From Mactromeris polynyma (taxonomy: Eukaryota; Mollusca; Bivalvia; Venerida; Mactridae): DNA of 64,000 nucleotides. Each line of letters starts with the position of its first letter. Position 1 is the first letter of the stretch. The stretch spans positions 9,133,372 through 9,197,371 of the forward strand of contig JASFXZ010000027.1 in NCBI GenBank assembly GCA_032209605.1. Reading direction: 5' to 3'. Under the pieces are notes generated by a model, which saw only the letters and a program-made list of their open reading frames with translations, was not told where the DNA came from and searched no databases. Below, in pieces: positions 22,701 to 36,090 of the stretch. The position numbers and the translations under genes are program-made.

Positions 22701-25700
22701 GTCTCATACACCAGAAATGACTTGCCCTTAAAATAGGAGCGATCATAGCATATATTCTTAAACGCGTTATTTCCAGTCTGTTAGAACTAGGATACGTTTC
22801 AAACAATCACCATACACACATTGTGTTTTGTGGTGATTTGGAGAGAAATATGAAATGACGATACAAACATTGCTACAATTAAATCCGGGCCACAATTTGA
22901 GCAGTGACAAGCACTACCTAAGTTTGAATTCAGTCCCCTAGCTGCAATCTGTGTTATCATCATTCAAATGTTCATAACAAACGGTTGTATGTTTCTTAGT
23001 TCTATAAGCTTTTATTGGTAAACATAATTGCCTGATCAACAAGGATAATAAAATGTCACATTTGAAGGCACTATCACGATTTATACATTCCTGGTACACA
23101 TATGACCAATCTATGGTATGACACGAGTTGCACAGATATATGTGTGCGAGCAATTCTATTATAAACTGGTCGAACGGGCCAACCCACCTGCACTATGTCA
23201 CACATTTTCTAAAACAAAAAATACATCAAAATTCTGTTGATTTTGATTGTAGATACACATAATACTGTAAACTAGATGTATTTGTAATGAAGTAAAAATT
23301 ACAAAAAATAATCTCCTGCTGTTTGTCATGCAAAAATAATGTTTTTTGCATCTTAATACTGTTTAACATTGTGTATAAGTTATTATATATTACTTCACAA
23401 TATTTCATCAGTATATTTTTCTTTGTATACCGTCAACATGTATTCTGTAAAACGGCATCTATTCAATATGACAGATTGTATTATAACACTATTTGGCAGT
23501 TTGGCTTATCACCTCTTAATCAAAATCACCTGCAATCTATCACTTTTGATAATTATTTCCTCTTAAAATCGGCAATCTTGATCTTACCATTTAGCCCCGA
23601 GACTAATTAAGGGTCTGTTGTTATTATAGGATATACTTATGACGGTTTTAGCATTGTCCTAATACATGTAAGACATTTTTAGCAGGATATGTGACTTCTG
23701 CATAAAAACAACGAAGATGTTTTCTGGTCAAGTATCTTAATTTACGTTACTTGGAAACTAATAAACTTGTTGTCACTGGAAAACTCTTCGTTTGGCGCTT
23801 TACAGAATAATAAAAGAATTCAACATAAAAAGCTCATCATAAAATAGTCATAGGACACGGATGTATCCGCGGTGGACTTTTCAGTAGAATGTCTAAATAA
23901 TTTGGAAGCAATATGAATTGAATCCATTCACCCTTTTAAGTGTTATTGATAGGAAATCAATTTGTAAGTCGGAAAAGGACCATAACTCATAAAATTGGTG
24001 AATTGTAATCGAAATCAAACTTGTCCTGTATTTTATTATCCAATGCTTTTGTGCCCATTATGAATTGAATCCATCCATCTTTTCTTATTTCTTATATAGA
24101 GTTATTGGTCGGAAACAAACGTACACAACAGACAGACACTTTATGCCTCTTCGCCTATCTTCGAATGGCAGGGGCATAGTAATACTTTTAGTTTCAATGA
24201 CATGTGTATGAACATTTATGCATTGATGTACACGCGTTCTAAGAAACGTGAATCAATGTAAAAGTACAGTGAAACAATTTCATGAGTAATAAATCATTAT
24301 ACTCGTGTGTCATCAATACCGCAAAGTTTTAAACACAGAGCTTACCAACGTTAACATTTCCTTATACGCAATTAGCATTGTAATTATCATTTTATGTTTG
24401 ACAGGTACTTCGTTTGTGTTGAAATTGTGGGTTAATTGTATTGAAATTTGACGTCTGTATGTCTGTACAGAGTTCATAACAGTTTAATTATTTCATTTTC
24501 TTATACACAGGCGTGCATCGTTAATCATATATTCGCTCTGATACAAGAACAACAAACTATGAAGAAATGTGGACATATAAACAAAATATCTATACATTTA
24601 CTCACCATGTTAACAATCTTATTTTCAAACATGCTGGATTGCTACTCGATAAAGATAGATAAATACATGCGTTCATGTTTTTGAAAACACGAATTTGGTC
24701 ACACAAGTTGAAAATGTGCGTAGGTGGCACATTAATTTGCTCCACTACGGTAACTCGGTACAGTGACTTCAATAACAAACAGCAATGTCATGTGAAAGTT
24801 TGAACCTCAGGAAATGTTGATAGCAGCAAGCACGTACTGAGCACATAAAGGTAAGTGCCATCGTTGGCCGCAGTGCAAATACGGACCCATGATAAAATCT
24901 TATTCCATGTTTCTTGATTCAGACTTTACATTTTATGACAAGAAGCAGCTGTAGCCATTGTTGAATATGGGGCATAGTTCTTGAAGTTGATATCATTCTC
25001 ACACGTAGAATGGGATTATTGAGATCCATCTCAAGTGTATAATCTCTATCAATGTTACGGACAGACCACCAAGCATGTAGAGCTACATGCATCTCGATTA
25101 GGAAAAAAATCAAATATTTTGTACACGTTTGCTCCAGTCTTTTAAGGATTAACAAATTGTATACATATATATACAAATTGAACGTTTAATTTGGACAAAA
25201 CATTACATGTTAAAATTGTTGACTTAAATACACCGCGAGATGAGGAAAACAACATGATTAATTATACATCTAGTGATTCATCCTATAATCAGGTCACGGT
25301 TGAATTCATGAAATCCAATGCTGTTTACCTGGCCGCTAACGTCACGCATGTGCGTCAGCAGTATTGCAGCCTATAATAGAAACACTTCTAGGCTACATGT
25401 GAATCAATTATCTGTAAACAGGTTTGTTTATCTGAACACTTTAAGTTGGGTTCATTTCGTTCAATTGAACATTAATTTTCTAATCTCGCATGTATATTGC
25501 AGACAAAACGGTCAATACGATAACGTAGACAACAAATATAGTGAAATACTGCACTGTGTTATAAATTGTTCGATATTCAATGTTAAATATTTGGCTACAT
25601 ATATATCAAGTTTGATTGGTGATCGGGTTCTCGACCTAAGTACATTTGAAGTAAAGATAATATTAAAACGTTTATAAATGGGGAAATACCGATTTTTCGT

Positions 25701-26800
25701 ATGAAATTCGACATTGAATTGCGATATCACTTAAAACTTGAACATTGGCCAACTCGTACAAGCGCGGATCTATGAGGGGGTGGGGTCAGGACCCCCGAGA
25801 TTTTGGCAAAACGGGGTTCTCCATATCTATCCTAGATCAAGAGGGGTTCGTTAATTGCTGGATCCGTGCATGAACTGTATATGTTTAGGTACAAGTACGC
25901 ATAGGTACAATGTGTCTTATAATATTGAATCGCAGGTAAATATAGTGACTACTGGAAAAGAAAGCGAGGTGCTGCAGATGTATCCCCTATGGACCCTTGG
26001 TATGCTTCCAAAGGGATTTAATTGTCCCCTTACAGATGAGGTGTTGGAAAAGTATATCATGGTGTACGTTAGTAATATTACGAACCAATTAATATGGGTG
26101 TCGCCAGAACTTGAATAGTATCTAACGCCAATTGTTAAATGGATTGTGCCTTTAAAAGATGTACATATCTAAGCGGAAAGTACACACAACCGGTATTATA
26201 CACGATGGTATGTAATATTATACGTTTGATACCTATACATACAGGCGTAACATAACAGAAAGCAGCCAAGGGCAAAATCAATGACGGTATAGAGTATAAT
26301 GCGTATCTAAGTTAAATATAGACGTAACATTTCAAATAAACTATCTCGGGTTACGTAAGTAAGGCCATGGTATATGAATCACTTTGGTTTTCAACCGCCT
26401 ACGAGATGGGTAAATTATTGGGTGTGGTCACGCTTGTTCGGGAGCGTTTTACATAGGAAGAACAATGAGTTGGCCTTGTGCTTTATCATATTTATGATCT
26501 GGGAGTGAACGGTGTTGCTGTTGCATAACAACATTGTTATTGCCATTTGATATTGAGTTCATTGTCGATGTAAACATTGTACGCTAACTAAAACTTAGTT
26601 CATACATTGTTGTCTGTGGCTTTCCTGCCGAAAATTAAGTAACACCAAAAGTCTGTGAACGCCCCTCGTGTACTACAACTTACAAACAGGTGTCGTTTTG
26701 ATAATTATATAACATATTCCTTAAATGTCTTGTGATTGAATACGTGATATCAACAATTCGAATGATAAAATGACACCCTCCTTGTTAACAGTTTGCGTCT
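22700..26800. other. Long stretch with no supported gene
   Basis: Contains one GGGCCATAACTC repeat (23838-24180). Open frames at 25191-25376 and 25855-26118 include sequons (INYT, ANVT, YNVS, SNIT) but have no domain or consistent splice links. I would not call them genes. Confidence 0.4.
23838..24180 (+). repeat. GGGCCATAACTC repeat, decayed
   Basis: Carries GACCATAACTCATAAAATTG, AATCAAACTTGTCCTGTATT, ATGAATTGAATCCATCC, GAGTTATTGG and GACAGACAC in the family order. Confidence 0.6.
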
Positions 26801-26804
26801 CTTC

Positions 26805-27830
26805 ATACATTTACTCGCACACATGTTATCATAATCACTCTTCTTCTTCCTCCAAATGAAGACCATATGTTGACCTGAGGAGATGAGAGAGCCGGCACTT
26901 CTCCAATGATTAAAACGGAGTTGTTGTCAGTACCCGGCCCAGTTGTTAATCTTGTGTGGTTGTCGCTGAGATGGAGGGGTAATTCTGGATCCATATCAAT
27001 CAGCTGGTGTTGGATCTTGAAGAGGAAAGTCAGCCTGTGGTCTTGTCTCATCTGGTGTAGTGGCTGTCAGCCAAGATCTTGCAGCATATTAGTGACCAAA
27101 CCATGGCTTATGTCCCAATGATTGTTGTACACCAACCGTGCCCCCTTACGTTGTATTTGTTCCAGTCGGCTGATGACTCCTGCTCGATGGAGGTCCCAAG
27201 CCGCAGCTGCATAGTTCAGTGTTGGGATCACTGGAGTGTTAAATGTCATTTCTCTTGCGCTCTGAGTGCAGCCTGGATAGATATTCCTCCTGAGGAAACC
27301 AAAAGTCTTACAGGCCTTTGCCACTGTCTTTTCCACATGGTCATTCCAAGTCAGATCTTGGCTAATGTTTACTCCCAGGTACTTGGCACAGTCGATTGCC
27401 TCCAATGTATGTCCATGAAGCTTGTATGTGGTTTGTTTGCGGAACCTGTTATTTGTACATACATGGATAACCTGACATTTCTCAGGATGGAATGACATCT
27501 GACATTTTGCTTTCCAGACTTCAAGGGCATCTATATCATTCTGCAAGTCTTTGGAGTATGTTTCAGTCCTTATCTCTTTGTACAATATCCCATTAACGGC
27601 AAATAAGCGAGTTTCTGATGTGGTAACTGTTGGTATGTCGTTGATAAAGATCAAGAAAAGCAGGAGACTACATCAGCCTCAGACGAGATATCGTGCCATC
27701 AAGGAGGATTTTCTGTTTTCTTGAACAAAGGAATGATCGTGTCCATCCCAGGGTGTATCCACATACACCATAAAGTTGAAGTTGTTGAAGCAGCCTCTCG
27801 TGCGCTACCTTATTTAGGAGTCTAGAAGGA
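26805..27830 (-). pseudogene. Dead non-LTR reverse transcriptase fragment
   Basis: Read on the minus strand: a palm/fingers piece (LLNKVAHERLLQQLQLYG, about 27823 to 27670), then LLFLIFINDIP onward (27660 to 27067), then a thumb/C-terminal piece with HRLTFLFKIQHQLIDMDPEL (27051 to about 26860). The stretch that normally precedes LFLIFIND (the GVPQG box) is missing and the frame shifts there. The usual Asp pair of the catalytic box reads AVNG. A TGA replaces a codon between 27067 and 27051. It is 5'-truncated and cannot be active. The class is jockey/CR1-like as far as I can judge. Confidence 0.85.
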
Positions 27831-28139
27831 TAACATCGACGTGTCCGCCTTGCAAAAAAGGGAGGGATTTTGTCCGCATGTGCATGTATGTAAATTGGGA
27901 GAGAATTTGAGTGGGGGATTTTGTCCGTAATCCGTAATCGCGAGCGAGTGCGTGTGTGCATGCATTCTGACATGTTAAGCACTGTGTTAGAATTCATGTA
28001 CAACAGTTTTGATTCAAACATTTTACTTATCCAGTTCATTCAATACTTCCTGTCAGGTATGTGGTTCTGGCGAGTAATAAATAACGTGAAGATACAAGAT
28101 ATAGTCGGTTGTACATTTATACAAATAAAGCTTTACTGA

Positions 28140-28960
28140 AGGAAACGGCATATTTAAAAATGCATAATTTTATACCCACCATACTTCATTAACATTCATT
28201 TCAGTACTTTAGAAACTATTTTTTTCTGAAAATACTTGTCGATTGACATGCAATTTAGCATACATGTTGCGTACACCTGCAACAATATCGTGTCAAGTTC
28301 TTTTCTTGTATCCTAAAAGTCAGTCAATGCAAATTTAGAAATACCATATCGTACGTTATTAAATGTTGTTAAGTGCAGACGCGATTGTATTTAATTGTGT
28401 ATGGAACAAAAACCTTTGCCCCCCCTCCCCGATATTCGCCGACTCCGAGTGTAACACTGCACTATGTGTATACAACATAACCACGTAAATAGTGTAGTGT
28501 CTATATGGATCCACATTTCCGTATCAGTACATTGACAAGTCATCGGAAATTGCGCACATTTATACCACAAGTGGTTATGTGGTGTGGGATTCCCGCTATG
28601 TATAATTTATTGTGTGTTTCTTAGGCTCGGGTTTTGGATGAACAAAAACCAACGTTAAGTAGAATTTTTGCGTAATTGTGGGAAAATATGGATTATATAG
28701 GTACTTGTGACTTCAATGTTGAAATTTAAACCTTTAGTATGTGAGTCACATGTGAAATGTTTGTCTGGAATTTATATGTATAAAAAGATTTCTGTAAGCC
28801 CCCATGATATAAACTTTGCTTTCAGTTTTTACAAATCATAATTCGAATAAATTTTGAAATGATAAATATTTCCTCTAAATTATCCACTAACAACACAAAA
28901 CATTTTTGTGACACAGTCAGTTTAAATATCACATGACAGCTCGTGCGCGTAAAGTGGAAC
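28140..28960. other. Non-coding stretch
   Basis: No gene seen; AT-rich, with a C-rich run near 28420. Confidence 0.4.
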
Positions 28961-28964
28961 CACA

Positions 28965-29137
28965 ATAATAAAACCATCCTCGGTTCCGAATGAAGTCGTT
29001 GTTAGATGTTACATGGTCTGATTTTCGAGCTCAGCTATAAAATCAAACTTAAAAAGTGGGCCGCGAAATTATGGTCATGATAAATAACAAGCTGGTCTTA
29101 ATTTTGAGACGGTCTTTACACGAGGTTTTCGTCTGTA
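28965..29137 (+). mobile_element. AAGACCACC MITE, decayed copy
   Basis: Left ACCACAATAATAAAACCATC; right GGTCTTAATTTTGAGACGGTC and ACGAGGTTTTCGTCTGTA. Inverted relation preserved, ends eroded. Confidence 0.55.
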
Positions 29138-29139
29138 CT

Positions 29140-31950
29140 TGGTGTAATTGAAAACGCGCTGTCCTATGTTTCGAACATAATTTCATATTTTATAATGAAC
29201 GAATAATATAGGGGAAACAGAACTCAAACAATTTCGCGAGTATCGTTTTATTTAATCCTTATTTCCCAGTATTTACAGGTATGCACATTTTCGACAAAAA
29301 ACGGGAGCCTATACGTACGGCCAAACCTATTTCCGGTTTGCAGTATTCATCACCACTTAGTACTAATATAACTTTAATCTTAATTTTGACATCGTAAACA
29401 GGATAAATTACTGAAGCATTTCTACAACATTTGAGGTTGGTTATTATGTCAACACTCAGTCTCTACATCCTGGTTCCTATGTTCTATATCGAGACTATAA
29501 ATTAAGTAAACTAGGATAGTAATTTCCGTTGCCATCGTTTGTAATCTTTGCTCGCTCACATGGAAATACATATTCAGATTGATCAAGTACAAAAAGTAAA
29601 TCATATTTATGAAGTCTTTTACAAAATCATGGATTTCAGTGGTACGTTTTTATATTTTACGAAATCAGTTTGTGTGATTAAGACATGTAATGTAACAGAG
29701 TGTTTTAATACAATGTGCTACATATTGTAATACTTGTACCCAACAACATGTTGACAAGTTTGTAAAGTGCAACATGTTTATTGCACACGTAACTTTCATG
29801 AACTGTGGCTTTATTTTCAGAGTACGACTGTATTTACTGTATAGTAAAATAGTATTAAATTAGAAGAGACATGCATGGTGGCACATCAGATCAGTCTACA
29901 TAACTAATTTTCATTCTCAATTTATTTAGAACAAATATACACTTATGTTACATGTTTAAGTCGCTATTTTGTTAGACAGGACACATACAGAACTACTGCA
30001 TAATCTTATCACAAGTATAATTTCGGAAAAAAATGAGTTTGAGATTGCAGATGAGTCTCACGCCAAAGTTTGTAAAAGCTCGACCCTTGTACATTGTAGT
30101 CACTGAACCAGTGACTCTGTTATTCCCTAATATAATATGTTGCCTGTATGAACTAAGCAGGTCCTTGCAAAATTATTCGATATAAAGTTATAAACCGAAA
30201 CTGGGTTCTATGTTCAAACTTTTCCAGTAAATCATTGGGGGACTAAATAATATTATTTGGGAAGCCCTCATGTTTACATTTAGCACGGAAACTTTGTCGG
30301 TTTTCCCCGAACAAGCTGTGACAGATTTTAACGAACCGTACATGTACTAAATGTATAGATTAGATTTCCACTGGCTTACATAGTCTATGTAAACACCATA
30401 TTGCTATCTCAAATTGTAGCGTTGCCAAAAACTGCAATACATGTATATTATAGGTTATTATTGTCAAAGTCATGTTGTAAGACACATTGTGTATAGAAAT
30501 CACAGTCAGTCATGCACTTCCAGATAGAAGTCAGAACAATAGCACGCATTGTAACAGATCGGTGTACTTGACAACGCTGAGCTAAGCCATTCAACAAGAT
30601 TGACTTAATCTTGGCCGTTTTGATTATTCGCTCATATTGGGTTTTTAAGTGGACCACTTGGCTTTGTGGAAATCTGGAACATTATATGTTCATATACGGT
30701 CCATGCGGAAATTAATAACTTGATTTAAAGTACGCGAGTTTCGTCTCAATACTAGCACAAGTTAAGTTGAGGCTTGTTTGATGAGATATAAATAAAAATG
30801 AAACTGAAAATAGGTTTGGAAAATAAATAACTATACAATTAGATATTTGGAGAGCCAGTCATTTCCAGAAAAATGGATGGATGAATCATACGCGTGTCGG
30901 AACACCAGAAGCGTCTATTTTCTCTATTTAGATGTATAGTTTCTGGGATGACCGATTCTGGAACCGTATAAAACAAACTTGGAAAACTTACAAAATCTGA
31001 AAAATACAAAAGTAATCTCTCTCTTCCAAAGTGGACGACGCTTTAGAATATATAATTGCGTTCATTAAGACCACGTTCTCTTTTTTATTTCCACTTAATT
31101 CTCTAGAGAATTATTTTGTTCTGGCGTCTTTCAAAATAATATAGACCTAACTAAAACACAAGAGTCGGTGTGTAATATAGACTTAATGTCTGTCTATTGT
31201 ACCAAAGACCTAAATATTTAGGTCTTTGATTGTACTGATTAAGTAAATTAATTATTATTACTAATAAATTTCGTATTTCCAGAACGTACTATTGTAATTT
31301 CTAATAACAGACTTGCAGTCATCGACACAATAATCTCGCCTGGCATGACTCAGAACTAACAATGTACCTCGGATTCTGAGTAAGAAAAGTTACATTTATA
31401 AAAAAATAAAACATCTACTAAATGTAACAGAAGGTTGACTAAATATTCAGTTTAAAAAAGCTGTCAATAGAAGTTATAGAAAAATTGTAGAGCTGCTTGA
31501 CATTCTGTTTTTGTGTCAATTTTCTGTATTTTGGTGTGTTCTCCTGGGAAAAGCAACAGCTGGTAGCTTACACGTAAAGGGAAGCGACTCAAACTATGGC
31601 AAGTCATGATAGCAATAGTTCTCTCCCATGATTCACATATCTTACTGTAACTGTATCAGGTTCGGTTATTAGAAAACGACACCTGAAAAAAATTAATGTA
31701 AAATATTTCTGTCTAAGTATGAAGTTAAGCAGACTGACTAGGTGTGTGTGGTGGAAGTGGGGGTGCGTACACGGGCTCCTGTGTGGAAGTGGGGGTGCGT
31801 ACACGGCCTTGTGCACATGTGTGAAAATATTGAATATCTTTTGTTGTATTGCTAAATAAAGTTATCATAGTATAATTTTCTCAAATATACCAGTTAGAAT
31901 ACTTAGATCTAGAAGTACATGACAAAACACAGAAGAGGTATAGTACTATA
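29140..31950. other. Non-coding stretch
   Basis: No gene or bounded repeat could be supported. A short direct duplication GTGGAAGTGGGGGTGCGTAC occurs twice at 31749-31803. Confidence 0.4.
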
Positions 31951-31963
31951 TATACATATACTA

Positions 31964-32035
31964 TAGAAGGTTAAAGGGAGAGAACTCTAGAAGGGAGATA
32001 GGTAGATAACTCGTTACTATCTCCCGTGTGACCAA
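31964..32035. repeat. Fragment of GGGAGAT inverted-repeat family
   Basis: CTATAGAAGG, AAGGGAGAGAACT and GATAACTCGTTACTATCTCCC match words of the elements at 33876 and 37235. Confidence 0.45.
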
Positions 32036-32224
32036 CTGGTTAGATTTCAAGAGTGCAACAGTGATTCAAACAAGTAAATTTGTGTGAAATAAAGATATCA
32101 TTCACTTTGTCAATACTTTCTGTATGTAGTCTGAGTACTTGAGAACTATACATGTTTGTTTTACCCCTGTACAAGACAAACTCTACATATGCACAATATC
32201 AGTTGTTACTGTGTCTGGACTAGG

Positions 32225-32408
32225 TACTGGTCTTACCGGACCATCTCAAAATTAAGACCACATCAATAATAAGTCCGTAGTTGTTTCATGGATCAGTTTT
32301 TATTTTTTCCACATTGTTACTCAATATTCAGAACTATCAACTGAGACAATCTTTGATCAGAACAAATGGTGGTGTTTTTATATAGGTTTTCTTTAGGTTT
32401 TACTATGT
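32225..32408 (+). mobile_element. AAGACCACC MITE, decayed copy
   Basis: Has CCATCTCAAAATTAAGACCA and CACATCAATAATAAG on the left, and GGTGGTGTTTTTATATAGG with TAGGTTTTACTATGTA on the right. Confidence 0.6.
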
Positions 32409-32419
32409 AATACTATTAG

Positions 32420-33110
32420 AACGACATATATAATTTAACACTGATAAAAGCATCTTATAAGTAATGCACTATTCAATGTGTTTGGGGGGGGGGGGTGATA
32501 CATGGATCTTAAGACATAAGACAATTCCTGATAGATTGGAATTTGACACGCCATATGATTCTGGACCGTAGGAGATAGACTTCGGCGAGATTATCAATAG
32601 ATTCTGGAAGTGGGAAATTAGTAACTGCCATTGTGGGAATTGAGACAAAATACTTGGCTACAGGGATGAGACGGTCGAAGACGCAGGATCATAATACCTC
32701 CTACCAAATGAAATGCAGCAATAAACTCTGTAACGTCACAGATCTAAATATTGGATCCTTGGTAACATGTAATACCGTTGTTTATTCATTGTACATATAT
32801 ACATGTTATATGACCCTACATTTAGTTCTTCTAGAACATAGTAAACTGTATGTTCAATGTTCATGCTTCACAGATCAAGTCTACAGGCACTGATTAAAGC
32901 TTTGCAGACAAGATTTCTAATTATGTTAGATAAAGTATCACTAAACATGATGAGTATAAAACATGCCATGTTATTGATCTGTGAATGATCAGATATCAGA
33001 ATGTTTCTCACTCCACAGTGCAATTTTAATGTCTATCTTCAGTTGTTTTGGGCTCTGTTCACAAGTCGATAAGAAATGCCTCCTGGTTAATTAAAGTTCA
33101 TCGTAAAAGT
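32420..33110. other. Non-coding stretch
   Basis: No gene seen. Includes a G run at about 32486. A small frame at 32633-32893 has no domain. Confidence 0.4.
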
Positions 33111-33114
33111 CACA

Positions 33115-33292
33115 TACAGTAAAACCTCACTTAAAGACCACCTCATTAATAAGACCACCTCAAAATTAAGAACACAATTTACACGTCCATTTTCACTGTT
33201 TTATTCTTGATTCAACCTCAATATTAAGACCACCTCATTAAGACCAGTTCTCAAAGGCCCCAATAGTGATCTTATTATTGAGGTTTGACTAT
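33115..33292 (+). mobile_element. AAGACCACC MITE, best reference copy
   Basis: Starts TACAGTAAAACCTCACTTAA. The interior has TTAATAAGACCACCTCAAAA, then CATTTTCACTGTTTTATTC, then TCAACCTCAATATTAAGACC. The right end is TTATTGAGGTTTGACTATA. TA at both borders. Confidence 0.8.
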
Positions 33293-33432
33293 ATATGAAA
33301 TGTACCGACCAACCTTTCCCCTCACATATGATGTACACCAGTCACCAATGTCACCTTCATCTTAACTGTTTGACTTTGCTGTATCCTATATTATACTGCC
33401 CTCATCATTCAAACAGCCAATGGCCATCAATG

Positions 33433-33713
33433 TACAGTCAACCCTTATTTATGGACCTCCTCATTAATAAGACCATATTGTTATTGAAACCTTTTTTATT
33501 TTCTTTCACATTTTCCGACTTTAGCCGATCGATAAAAATCGGCAATCTAGGATTGTGGGTAATTGCGCGCTAAGGATTATGTTCTTTTTATCAATTCTTA
33601 TCGTTTCACGGATATCAGCCTGATTCGAATCCATGGTTTATAGTCCGTGATTTTACCTCAATAATCAGAACAGCTTTCTTTAGATGGTGGTCTTATTCAT
33701 GAGGTTTCACTTT
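33433..33713 (+). mobile_element. AAGACCACC MITE, diverged copy
   Basis: Starts TACAGTCAACCCTTATTTAT with CATTAATAAGACCATATTG following, and ends GTGGTCTTATTCATGAGG then TTTCACTTTACA. About 100 bases longer than the reference copy. Confidence 0.6.
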
Positions 33714-33875
33714 ACAGAGGAAAATGACTGCATAGGAGCCGGGGAAAATTTGCTCCCTTTTTGAATGTCCATCAACGTATAGTCTGTTATTTTACGGAGA
33801 TATTATATCATTGTCATATGTAGTGATATGAACATAATACAACAACAACTAAGGAACTTGCACATTTGACAACCA

Positions 33876-34270
33876 GGGGATTGTCACGAGTTATCTCCCT
33901 GTTCCCCTTCTATAGTATAGATAGGTAGATATATTTATTGCAAAAGACAATATTGCCCATGTCCATACATGCAAATATTAACATAGTTGTAAATAAATAC
34001 TTTCGATCAATGTACAAATTAAATATTACAAAAGCACATAAATTACCATACAAACAAAATGTTGCAATGTATTTTGCTAAATGTGTATTATTTAAGAGAG
34101 GGTAGTCAAGTTTGGTTACATATGTAGTACAGAGAAAAGTTTATACTATTTTAAATGTATATTGTCATATGTATAGTGATCTGAACATAAAACATTGTAC
34201 ATTGAACATCTACTATAGAAGGGATTATAAAAGGAAGAGAACTCAGTAAGGGATTAAGGGACAATATCCT
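33876..34270. mobile_element. GGGAGAT-family inverted-repeat element
   Basis: Left GGGGATTGTCACGAGTTATC then CTCCC and CCCTTCTATAG; right CTATAGAAGGG and GAAGAGAACT in inverted order. The right border is uncertain. Confidence 0.5.
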
Positions 34271-34279
34271 GTGTTTGAC

Positions 34280-34345
34280 AGCAGAGAACCGTCACAAGTT
34301 GTATACTTAGTGTTTGACAGCAGAGAACTGTCACAACTTGTATAC
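34280..34345 (+). repeat. Two-copy tandem repeat
   Basis: GTGTTTGACAGCAGAGAAC...GTCACAA...TTGTATACTTAG occurs twice in direct order with a period of about 41 bases. Confidence 0.6.
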
Positions 34346-34767
34346 TTAGATAGGAACCTGTTGTAAATACTGAGCTAAATATGTAAACATGAGTGGCTGT
34401 TGTCTGCAGGTGGCCACAATGTACAGGTGGCAGAAAGGTATAGACTTGACAGGCAGACATAAGCTAAGTTTCATTACACAATAAAGGACACTCAAGATTG
34501 TGTTATACATATTTTATTTTATCACAGATTTACCAATTACAGAACATTACACTATTTGTATAACAAAATAACACAAGTTACATTGTTCTGTCAGATATTT
34601 GAAAACAACTGAATTCAAAGTCTTGTTTAAGAATGTAAAAAACAAAGCCTGGTTTAGATCTATACACAACCTTATATGTTTATGGGCAGTACTTATTGAT
34701 ATACTTATACACATGGTGGGGTATTAAGCTATTAATACAACAGTATTTCAGTCATGTATAGGAATCT

Positions 34768-35155
34768 GGCCTGGATTTCACGAAAATACTGAGTCAGTAA
34801 CTGTCTTAAATATATTTATAAATTTCAGCAAGTGCAATCAATATGTTTGCAAGTTTTGACTTCTGAGCACAAGAAAAATTATTAAAAATGTAAAATAATC
34901 GCCAGTATCTATTGGCAAACAAGCAATAGAGAAAATAAATATATTTTAGTAAATTCTTAAGTATCTTTATCAGATATTTATAAATAAATGATTGAACAAA
35001 CAGAAATATTGTCAAATTGGGCTCTTTCAATATGCTATAAATTTCTATTATCAAAACAAAGGTTTTATATATAAGACAAAATCATTTGATAGCCATTGAA
35101 TTTAACTTGTTTAGAGGTTTTTGCTTAGTAAAGTTTTTTTCGTGAAATCGGGGCC
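34768..35155. mobile_element. MITE with GGCC..ATTTCACGAAAA ends
   Basis: Left GGCCTGGATTTCACGAAAAT; right, reverse-complemented, GGCCCCGATTTCACGAAAAA. About 388 bp of AT-rich interior without coding capacity. Confidence 0.65.
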
Positions 35156-35159
35156 AGTT

Positions 35160-36090
35160 GACCTTACAAGTGGTAATACCACACAGAACAGCAAGTAACT
35201 GACAACTTCTCCACACGAAACAGAGGAAGAGAAGAAATGCCATTTCATATATCATCATCATGTAAATTGTCATGAAAAGCACACACTTCCCGGGTAGTTT
35301 TAACCAACGACCACAAATCAGCAGTCGAGTACTCAAACTGTACATACAGTAGGATGCATTCATTTCCGACAAAATAGCAGATTACGTATGTGACATTTGA
35401 GCAATAAACATTTTTATATCCTTCCACCACATACCTGTGCATGTTTCTACAATGCCATAAAAATCATGAGCGATCCAATGAGATCGCGGTTTTCAAATCG
35501 TGTTAGGCAGGACATCAATAGCTCTTCACAAAGGAGATTCCTTCTTTTTTGTTTTGTCCATTGCATTGGTAGAGAAATGTAATAAATATTCATGCATTAC
35601 GAAGTTTCGCTAGTCAATTTGCCCAAGGTATCATATATGTTATGAATAGCCTGGGTACCGAGGATTAACAGAATGTCAATACTAAATCTGTGTTGTCAAG
35701 TATCCAATTTATTGAACGTTCTAAATATAAAAAAATGTAGGGAACATTAATCCTTTTCTTCAACTTGTAGAATAAATTCAATATTATACAATTAAAAATG
35801 TACAACACTCATACGATTCCTCTGTAAAATACTAATGTTTTAACAAGAGACTTGTGGTCTATGTGACAAAGTCTTCATACAAATGTTAATAAATAACCTC
35901 AATGATGGAGAAAAATACTTGTACAAAATGTCTTACTGAATTCATACCATATATACTGGTAGTCACGGTAACCTGACTGTGAATCTAGAACTGATGATAT
36001 ATAAACCTGAGAGGAAATGAGAGAACTATGACTAGGAAGACAACAAAGTTATGACACAAAATAAATCTACAAATTATATAATATATTAAT
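35160..36090. other. Non-coding stretch
   Basis: Small frames on both strands show no domain and no exon links. Nothing further seen. Confidence 0.4.

Noticed and set aside
35082..35372. Cysteine-rich hydrophobic frame, minus strand
   Set aside because: Its end lies in the terminal inverted repeat of the 34768-35155 element and no family is recognisable.
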